Positions 1 through 5,745 of a stretch of 7,400 nucleotides of DNA are shown in pieces. How positions within the stretch are numbered: position 1 is the stretch's first letter; each line of letters opens with the position of its first letter. This DNA is from Armatimonadota bacterium (lineage in GTDB: Bacteria; Armatimonadota; Hebobacteria; Hebobacterales; WVXJ01). Both the position numbers and the translations under genes were made by a program. Below the pieces are notes generated by a model. That model was not told the origin of the DNA. It searched no databases and saw only the letters and a list, made by a program, of their open reading frames with translations. The stretch covers positions 18,327-25,726 of the forward strand of contig WVXJ01000014.1 of assembly GCA_011773575.1 (NCBI GenBank), written 5' to 3'.

Positions 1-1226
1 TGGCTCCGGCGGTTGCAATGTCCCAGGAAGCGATGACGGCCAGCACCCTGCCTGTGGGTGTGCGCTGGCTGGGGATGGGGCTTCCATCACACCTCAAAAT
101 GCCGGTGCGCAATCTCATCCGTCGGCCCAGAAGAACTTTCTATACCGTACTGGGTATCGCGCTCGGGGTAATCCTCATAGTACTGTCTTTCGGGATGCTG
201 GACGGTGTTGACTACGCCATTGTGACCTTCTTCGAGGATATGGAGCGCTATGACGTGTCGGCAGTCTTCGCTTTGGAACAGCCTGGGCATACGGTCTCGC
301 GAATCGAGGGCTGGCCGGGTGTACGCCGGGCCGAGCCCACACTGGAAGTTGCCGTTGAACTGGAACATGATGGCATCACTCATTTGACCATACTCTCCGG
401 CCTTCCCCACGACGCCCAACTCCGCCGGCTCACCGATGAATCGGGCCGCCGCATCATACCTGCCCCGGGAGAAGTGCTGCTTGGGACAATGTTACGCAAC
501 AAACTCAAAGTGGATGAAGGCGACCGCATCATCCTGAGCTATGCGCAAAATCGGCGTGGGTTCAATATCACACGCACCGCCCGGGTGGGACCGGCCATCT
601 CACAGCCCATAGGCTCCATGGCCTATATGCGCATGGAGGAAGTGCAGCGTCTCTTCGGGGACAAACTGGGAATGCCGATGGGAGCGGCGAGCGGTGTCCT
701 GATACGCGCGGATCCGGAACGGATAGAATGGATAAAAGGACGACTCAATCGCGTACCCGCAGTAGCCGCCGTGCAGACCAGGAAACAGACTTACGGCCAA
801 ATTCAAGAACTGATGCGATTCAGCAAGATGTTTACCGGAGTTCTCGCCGCTTTTGGCATAGGCCTCGCTTTTGCCGTGGTCTTCACCGCGGTCAGTGTCA
901 ATGTTCTGGAACGTACGCGAGAACTCGCCACCTTGCGAACCCTCGGGTTCGGCTTTCCAAAGGTAATCTGGCTGACGACACTGGAGAATCTCATGATTGC
1001 CGCCGTCGGTGCCGCCATCGGAGTGCCTCTGGGCTGCTGGCTGAATGATCTACTCATGTCCGCAACCCAGACCGAATCCATGTCACTGGAGCCGGTCATC
1101 TATTTGAGGACCTACCTTATCTCTATTTTAGGTGTATTATTCTTAACCCTCGCGTCTCAGGCTCCGAGTTTGCTGCATATCCGCCGCATGAATCTGGCTA
1201 CCGCTACCAAGCAGATAACCGGTTGA
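1..1226 (+). CDS. FtsX/MacB-family ABC transporter permease, 5'-partial
   Basis: Membrane subunit of an ABC transporter of the FtsX/LolC/MacB type, which usually works on lipids, lipoproteins or peptides at the cytoplasmic membrane with a separate ATPase. Counting from the ATG at base 18 (402 residues), a hydrophobic segment lies at about 42-60, followed by a large extracytoplasmic region (about 65-265). Three more membrane segments lie at about 272-293, 322-343 and 363-386. The family hallmark ERTRELATLRTLGF follows the second segment. The codons are open to the left edge (reading from base 3) and no ribosome binding site precedes base 18. The residues APAVAMSQEAMTAS resemble the 'P-x-x-x-A...EAM' end of an FtsX domain, comparable to this protein's own APSLLHIRRMNLATATK tail. 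I infer that this is the second half of a long two-module permease of about 800 residues. A complete four-segment permease starting at base 18 remains possible. No ATPase gene is in the window. Confidence 0.88.
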   Translation, partial: APAVAMSQEAMTASTLPVGVRWLGMGLPSHLKMPVRNLIRRPRRTFYTVLGIALGVILIVLSFGMLDGVDYAIVTFFEDMERYDVSAVFALEQPGHTVSRIEGWPGVRRAEPTLEVAVELEHDGITHLTILSGLPHDAQLRRLTDESGRRIIPAPGEVLLGTMLRNKLKVDEGDRIILSYAQNRRGFNITRTARVGPAISQPIGSMAYMRMEEVQRLFGDKLGMPMGAASGVLIRADPERIEWIKGRLNRVPAVAAVQTRKQTYGQIQELMRFSKMFTGVLAAFGIGLAFAVVFTAVSVNVLERTRELATLRTLGFGFPKVIWLTTLENLMIAAVGAAIGVPLGCWLNDLLMSATQTESMSLEPVIYLRTYLISILGVLFLTLASQAPSLLHIRRMNLATATKQITG

Positions 1227-1291
1227 TCCTGTCATCTTCAAGACTTCCTCCCCGAACACGGCCCTTCCCTTTACCAAGGAATACGGGAAAA

Positions 1292-1321
1292 TTGACCGTT
1301 CAAAAGAGCACATGATACGAT
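1292..1321 (+). promoter_or_regulatory. putative sigma70-type promoter with extended -10
   Basis: TTGACC at 1292-1297 matches the -35 consensus at five of six bases. After an 18-base spacer, TACGAT at 1316-1321 matches the -10 consensus at four of six, including the key TA...T positions. TG at 1313-1314 sits one base before it, which gives an extended -10. Transcription would begin near 1328, after the permease gene and upstream of sulfatase-like gene A, and would drive the three-gene array. Such a start leaves only about 10 bases before the ATG at 1338 but about 67 before the ATG at 1395, which favours the later start. It is called by eye against the E. coli consensus and the host phylum is unknown. 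No clear terminator or operator was seen in the rest of the 1227-1394 gap. Confidence 0.4.
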
Positions 1322-1394
1322 ATATTAGTAGTGTTGTATGGTCTCCTCTGACAGGTGCCAGACGACCTCATCATCTGCTGTGAATGATAGTCTG

Positions 1395-3353
1395 ATGGGA
1401 AAGATACGATTACGCAGAACTGCACTTCCCCTTCTTGTCATCCTGCTCGCCCTCGCCGGTTTGCTGCTGGCCAAAAAGGTCTGGTGGCCATGGCAAGAGG
1501 TGGTAATGACTGCTGCCATCAGCCTCTCCACCGATGAAGAAGCCCCGGTTGTGTTGTACCAGGCAGAAGAAGTTTATGGGAAATGGAAAGACGTAAGACC
1601 CTCAGTAACGGCTGAAATAGACCTGGAAAAATGGGCCGGCAAACTCGTCCGCGTGGATATAGAGGGAACAGTGAAGAAACAGAGCGCCAGCGGTAAGCCT
1701 TGCGGCGTTGTTGGCTGTTCAGTGAAATTGACAGATGGAGCCGGCGCCCGATCCATCGAATTCGCCGGCTGGCAGAATGATGGCTCACCTCCTTTCCATC
1801 TCGGTACAATCGGATCGCCGGCTTTCGTCATTCCTGGAGAGGCCGATTCTTCATTGGTCTATAGTGAGAATGGCTTGTTGTGGAATGTATTTAGCGTTCC
1901 TGAGAAAGCTTCACTCCAGTTTACGTTCAGTCCCATCCTTGCAAGAGAGTTGGATCGCAATCCGACTCCCTCCATCCCGAGCGCGGGGCTGCGGCGATTG
2001 CCGACAAAGAAGCCGGCAAATCCTGATAATAAGCGCCCGCCCGATGTATTCATCTATCTTATAGACGCGCTGCGTGCGGATCACCTCGGCTGTTATGGTT
2101 ATTTCAGACCTACTTCGCCGGCAATAGACGCGTTTGCCAGCAAAGCAACCTTGTTTGAGGAGGCCTTCACCACCACCACATGGACACGCCCCTCCGTATC
2201 CACTTTGCTCACAGGCATTTATCATCCCGCGCACCGTGTTGTTCGTGAGGAAGGGGAAGCCAGCAAGATGGGCGAGTGGCCGACACTGCTGACCGAGGCC
2301 TTGCACGATACAGGTTACAAGACATTTGCCGTTATCTCGATGGGACATGTGACGGAAGAGTTCGGGTTGGCTCAGGGAATCGACACGATGGTTTACGAAA
2401 ATGGGGGAACGCCTGATTGGTCGAACCCACAGGTCGATACGATCCTTGCCAAACAGGATCCGGAACAGCCGGTTTACATGTTTGTGCACACTCTGGAACC
2501 CCATTCTCCTTACGATCCCAAACGAGAGACTCGCCGGCGCTTTGATCGGGGTTTTCAAGGCTCTTGTGACGGATCGGCGGATGCATTCAGAGCACTGGGG
2601 CAAAGGCATCCAAATCTCTCGACGGAAGACGTCGAGCATCTGATTGATCTGTATGATGCCGAGATCTCCGACAATGACGCAGGCTTTGCGGATTTTCTCA
2701 GTATCCTGCGGCGCTACGGCCGATATGACAATGCGCTGATCATAGTGATCGCCGACCATGGCGAGGCTTTCATGGAACACGACACTATTGAACACGGATT
2801 CACACTCAACCGAGAGGAAATGCGGATTCCTCTTATTATCCGGTTTCCGGACAGGCAACTGGCGGGCCTGCGGGTGAAAGCGCGGGCCAGCATGATAGAT
2901 ATATTCCCGACAGTAATGGCTCAAGTCGGAATCAATCCGCGGCTGGACTATCCGCTGCCGGGAATTGATCTGGCGGGCCTTGTCGGAAAAGCGCTGCCGC
3001 GCCCATCGCGCCGGGTTTATGCCGGGGTGTCGCCTTTAGAAGAGAATGAGCTCGACCTCATAACAGTCATTGATGAAGACGGTTACAAACGGGTCATTAA
3101 TATGTCGCCAAAGGAAGTGGCCCAGGCGACGGAGAAATCGGTCGGGCTGTGGGACACAAAGACGGATCTCAAAGAGCAGGTGGACTTGATCGAATCCTTG
3201 CCGGTGCGCGCCGCCTATGATGAGCAACTCCTGGCGCATTGGCTCACAACGCAGACGTATTGGTACATCGGTGCCTCTGCCGAAGAAATGCCTGCGGTCA
3301 AAATGACTGACGAACTGCGCGAGCAACTGAAAGCCCTGGGTTACCTGGACTGA
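1395..3353 (+). CDS. membrane-anchored sulfatase-like hydrolase/transferase A
   Basis: A 652-residue protein of the alkaline phosphatase superfamily (sulfatase fold), probably anchored outside the cytoplasmic membrane. A basic N-terminus (K3, R5, R7, R8) precedes a hydrophobic segment at about 9-26. A single beta-rich module follows (about 45-195), with a CGVVGC pair that could form a disulfide. The catalytic domain runs from about 216 to 560. Visible motifs are LIDALRADHLGCYGY with metal-site D224, WTRPSVSTLLTG with T264 in the nucleophile position, EPHSPY, and ADHGEAFMEH...EHG with D454, H455 and H467. T264 replaces the Cys/Ser that would become formylglycine, and V replaces the signature Arg, so sulfatase chemistry is doubtful. 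The protein ends in LKALGYLD. The start is uncertain: in-frame ATG 1338 and GTG 1380 also exist and none has a good ribosome binding site. I chose 1395 because it puts the basic, hydrophobic anchor at the very N-terminus. Gene B follows after 73 bases. The substrate is unknown. Confidence 0.88.
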   Translation: MGKIRLRRTALPLLVILLALAGLLLAKKVWWPWQEVVMTAAISLSTDEEAPVVLYQAEEVYGKWKDVRPSVTAEIDLEKWAGKLVRVDIEGTVKKQSASGKPCGVVGCSVKLTDGAGARSIEFAGWQNDGSPPFHLGTIGSPAFVIPGEADSSLVYSENGLLWNVFSVPEKASLQFTFSPILARELDRNPTPSIPSAGLRRLPTKKPANPDNKRPPDVFIYLIDALRADHLGCYGYFRPTSPAIDAFASKATLFEEAFTTTTWTRPSVSTLLTGIYHPAHRVVREEGEASKMGEWPTLLTEALHDTGYKTFAVISMGHVTEEFGLAQGIDTMVYENGGTPDWSNPQVDTILAKQDPEQPVYMFVHTLEPHSPYDPKRETRRRFDRGFQGSCDGSADAFRALGQRHPNLSTEDVEHLIDLYDAEISDNDAGFADFLSILRRYGRYDNALIIVIADHGEAFMEHDTIEHGFTLNREEMRIPLIIRFPDRQLAGLRVKARASMIDIFPTVMAQVGINPRLDYPLPGIDLAGLVGKALPRPSRRVYAGVSPLEENELDLITVIDEDGYKRVINMSPKEVAQATEKSVGLWDTKTDLKEQVDLIESLPVRAAYDEQLLAHWLTTQTYWYIGASAEEMPAVKMTDELREQLKALGYLD

Positions 3354-3410
3354 ATCCGGAGCCAGGCTGCCGAGCGAGGCGACTCCGTTGGTCACGAGCC
3401 CGCTTTCCAA

Positions 3411-3417
3411 AGAAAGG
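3411..3417 (+). promoter_or_regulatory. ribosome binding site for gene B
   Basis: The purine run AGAAAGG ends nine bases before the ATG at 3427, at a workable Shine-Dalgarno distance. It decides the start: an in-frame TTG at 3388 would add 13 polar residues ahead of the membrane anchor. Gene C's protein begins at the equivalent ATG with the same first eight bases (ATGCTTCG), which also supports 3427. Confidence 0.6.
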
Positions 3418-3426
3418 CAAAGATCC

Positions 3427-5691
3427 ATGCTTCGTCACTGGCTGAGCATAGGAATTGCTATCGCGGTCATCGGTATCATCGCAGTCCTCATTGTGAAGGC
3501 AAGGCGAGACCGTTGGCCTGTTGAAGAGCAGGCCGTCAACCTTGCCGTGGGTGCAGAGTTCAGCCTTCCCGTCCGCCGAGATCGCATTCTCGTGAAATCC
3601 TATGAGTTCAACCGCGCTGGTGACACCGAAGGATGGGAACTGCTGACACCCGAGGGACCGGATCTGATAGAAACTGCGGGCGGGATGCTCAACGTCCAGA
3701 GAGAGGGAGCATCGCGCGTCGAAATAAGCAATTCAATTGAAATTGATGCGACTGAGGTCAACTTGGTCGAGTTGCGAGTGCGCAAGCCTGTGCTGAAATT
3801 CTCGGCCGCCTGGCGCATTGGGCCGGCCAAGTGGAGCCCAGACTTCACGGGATCCCGCGCCATCTCGACGGAGGAGTGGCGGACAATCTCTATTCCGGTA
3901 GGGCAGAGCAAGTATTGGAAAGGACGGATTGCGGCGCTGCGCATCCATTTAGGTGCTTCCCCTGCGGCGAGGGAGAAAGAGTTCCAAATAGACTCAATTC
4001 GTCTGCTGAGGGATGAGAATCCGTCATTCACAAGACGTCCCGAGCGCCTGGGATATGCCATTGCTGATGAGCTCCAATGGGTAATACCGACAGAAGTGCC
4101 GGGGAAGTTTCAGCGAGAGGTGGAAATACCGAAGGGAGCGAGGTTGAGTTTCTCTTATGGGTTGAGCAAGCAGACCTGGCAATCTCACCGGGCGGAAGTG
4201 ATGCTGCAGGTGTCGGCAACAACGGATAGGGGAGAGTCACAACCTCTGGCATCCGGTCGCCTGCAGCCGAAGGCGATGCACGGCAAGTGGCAGTGGGTGA
4301 AAGAGGTGGTCAACCTGGAGCATCTTGCCGGGCAACGCGCAACTTTGACTTTCGAAGCCAGTTCCGCGGATGAGAAGCCCGCGGGGCTGGTGCTTTGGGG
4401 AAATCCGATCCTCGAGCCCTCCCAAACACAGTCCGTCAAAGAACGACCAAATATCATAGTGATTCTCATCGACGCGCTGCGCCCCGATCATCTGGGCGTG
4501 TACGGGTATGAGCAGCCGACTTCTCCAAACCTTGATGAACTCGCAAGAGAGTCCATCGTTTTCGAGAATGCCTTCGCTCAAGCTCAATCCACCTATGTGT
4601 CGGTGGCCTCGCTGTTCACCTCGCTGTTTCCCCTGGAGGCGAAAGACGAGGAAACTGGTTATCATAACCTTAAGCAAGAGGTCACTACTCTGGCTGAGCG
4701 GTTGGAGGACGAGGGATATGTGAATTCGGCCTTCAGCACGAACTACTTTATACACTGGGACTACGGATTCGACCGAGGATTCGAGACCTTCCGCTGTCAT
4801 CATGAACTCCCTGCCAAACCTTTGACGCAGAATGTGCTGAGATGGCTGGAGGATAATCCGCGGCGCCCGTTCTTTGTCTATCTGCATTTCATGGATACTC
4901 ACTCTCCCTATACGCCGCCGGGAGAGTTTCGTTCGAGATTCTTGCCCGCTGATTATCATCCGACAACTCCCATTCTCTTCAGCGGTAATGCCGGCCTGGT
5001 GAAGCAAAAGATGGAGGAGGGCCATGAATTCAACTCCCAAGACCGTGACTACTTAAAGGGATTGTACGACGGAGAGATAGCCTCCGTGGATTGGAACATC
5101 GGCCACATGATCGAGCGCTTGCGCAAGATGGGGCTGTACGACAACACTGTCATAGTGGTACTGGCTGACCATGGGGAAGAATTCTGGGAACACGGCAGCC
5201 TGGAACACGGCAAGCAACTCTACGAAGAGCTCATCCGGGTTCCGCTCATATTCAAGTTACCCAAGAGTGCGGGCCGGGCTGGAGAAAGGGTATCCGCCGC
5301 AGTGCAACTGGTGGATGTATGTCCAACACTCCTGGAACTCGCCGGGCTGCCGTCCCCAACGGGATTGCGGGGAGAGAGTCTGCTCGACGTCGATCCCAAT
5401 GAGAACCGCTGGCAGTATGCGGAGATACCCAGAATGCGCGCCCTCCGGGGAGAGGGTTGGAAACTGATTGATAAACTGCCGCCCGCTGAAGATGAGTTAT
5501 ACAACCTCCGGGAGGATCCGGCGGAGAGGAGGAACCTCATCACAGAGCATCCGCAGATAGCGGCCAAGATGCGGTCTGAAATGGACCGGCTCGTGCAAAC
5601 AAGAGGCCCGGCTTTGAGTGCCGCCCAGGAGCGCGAGCAAATCGATCCCAAGACCATGGAAAGACTTCGCGCGCTTGGCTATATCAAATAA
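3427..5691 (+). CDS. membrane-anchored two-module sulfatase-like enzyme B
   Basis: A 754-residue alkaline-phosphatase-superfamily protein. A hydrophobic segment at about 5-23 probably anchors it in the cytoplasmic membrane. Two beta-rich modules follow. The first (about 55-197) opens with KSYEFNRAGDTEGWE and closes with IDSIRLLRDEN, a pattern like carbohydrate-binding jelly rolls. The second (about 205-330) contains LEHLAGQRATLTFE and closes with LWGNPILEP. The catalytic domain (about 340-650) shows LIDALRPDHLGVYGY with D349, STYVSVASLFTS with T389 in the nucleophile position, MDTHSPYTPP, and LADHGEEFWEHG...EHG with D581, H582 and H594. A typical sulfatase C-terminal stretch (ELYNLREDPAERRNL) leads to the final LRALGYIK. 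Thr replaces Cys/Ser at the active site, and the usual Pro and Arg of the signature are V390+1 (Val) and Val. It is therefore probably not a formylglycine sulfatase; phosphodiesterase or phospho-group transferase activity are alternatives. It is a tandem paralogue of gene C, and its substrate is unknown. Confidence 0.9.
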   Translation: MLRHWLSIGIAIAVIGIIAVLIVKARRDRWPVEEQAVNLAVGAEFSLPVRRDRILVKSYEFNRAGDTEGWELLTPEGPDLIETAGGMLNVQREGASRVEISNSIEIDATEVNLVELRVRKPVLKFSAAWRIGPAKWSPDFTGSRAISTEEWRTISIPVGQSKYWKGRIAALRIHLGASPAAREKEFQIDSIRLLRDENPSFTRRPERLGYAIADELQWVIPTEVPGKFQREVEIPKGARLSFSYGLSKQTWQSHRAEVMLQVSATTDRGESQPLASGRLQPKAMHGKWQWVKEVVNLEHLAGQRATLTFEASSADEKPAGLVLWGNPILEPSQTQSVKERPNIIVILIDALRPDHLGVYGYEQPTSPNLDELARESIVFENAFAQAQSTYVSVASLFTSLFPLEAKDEETGYHNLKQEVTTLAERLEDEGYVNSAFSTNYFIHWDYGFDRGFETFRCHHELPAKPLTQNVLRWLEDNPRRPFFVYLHFMDTHSPYTPPGEFRSRFLPADYHPTTPILFSGNAGLVKQKMEEGHEFNSQDRDYLKGLYDGEIASVDWNIGHMIERLRKMGLYDNTVIVVLADHGEEFWEHGSLEHGKQLYEELIRVPLIFKLPKSAGRAGERVSAAVQLVDVCPTLLELAGLPSPTGLRGESLLDVDPNENRWQYAEIPRMRALRGEGWKLIDKLPPAEDELYNLREDPAERRNLITEHPQIAAKMRSEMDRLVQTRGPALSAAQEREQIDPKTMERLRALGYIK
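4009..4170 (+). repeat. most conserved block of the B/C tandem duplication, copy in B
   Basis: This block spans residues 195-248 of B and aligns without gaps to 6322-6483 in C. By hand count 48 of 54 residues and 136 of 162 bases are identical. Most base differences are silent, so the block is old enough to have drifted at synonymous sites but is held constant at the protein level. It covers the linker between the two beta-rich modules and the first strands of the second. Confidence 0.8.
4450..4481 (+). repeat. 32-base perfect repeat shared by genes B and C
   Basis: Bases 4450-4481 are identical to 6763-6794, including an ATA isoleucine codon. The repeat encodes NIIVILIDAL, the strand that carries the metal-site Asp. 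Silent differences resume immediately downstream. Confidence 0.85.
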
Positions 5692-5745
5692 ACATGACTC
5701 GTATTCGGGCGACAGGAATCTTGAGACAACTTGGATGAAGCCCAC

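Noticed and set aside
1338..1394. Longer start for gene A at ATG 1338
   Set aside because: It would put 19 polar residues before the anchor, it lacks a ribosome binding site, and it sits almost on the predicted transcription start. It is kept as an alternative only.
1227..1394. Terminator, riboswitch or small RNA in the permease-to-A gap
   Set aside because: Only short imperfect inverted repeats such as ATCAT/ATGAT are present, with no T run and no recognisable aptamer pattern. Only the promoter is worth recording.
1911..2924. Long antisense open frame of 337 codons opposite gene A
   Set aside because: It lies fully inside a gene with clear sulfatase-fold motifs on the + strand. Its translation shows no recognisable domain, and it is explained by codon bias of the sense gene.
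3357..3387. Possible hairpin (CGGAG ... CTCCG) between genes A and B as a terminator
   Set aside because: The stem is five base pairs plus a bulged extension, and no T run follows. It is too weak to call a terminator inside a likely operon.
3388..3426. TTG start for gene B
   Set aside because: The ATG at 3427 has a well-spaced AGAAAGG and matches the start of paralogue C.
4237..5040. Antisense open frame of 267 codons opposite gene B, with similar antisense frames opposite C
   Set aside because: The similarity between the antisense frames simply mirrors the B/C duplication. No start signals or domains support them.
5692..5745. Frameshift or pseudogene boundary between B and C
   Set aside because: B ends at a normal stop after its LRALGYIK tail, and C opens with its own membrane anchor. 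I translated C to the right edge and found no stop.
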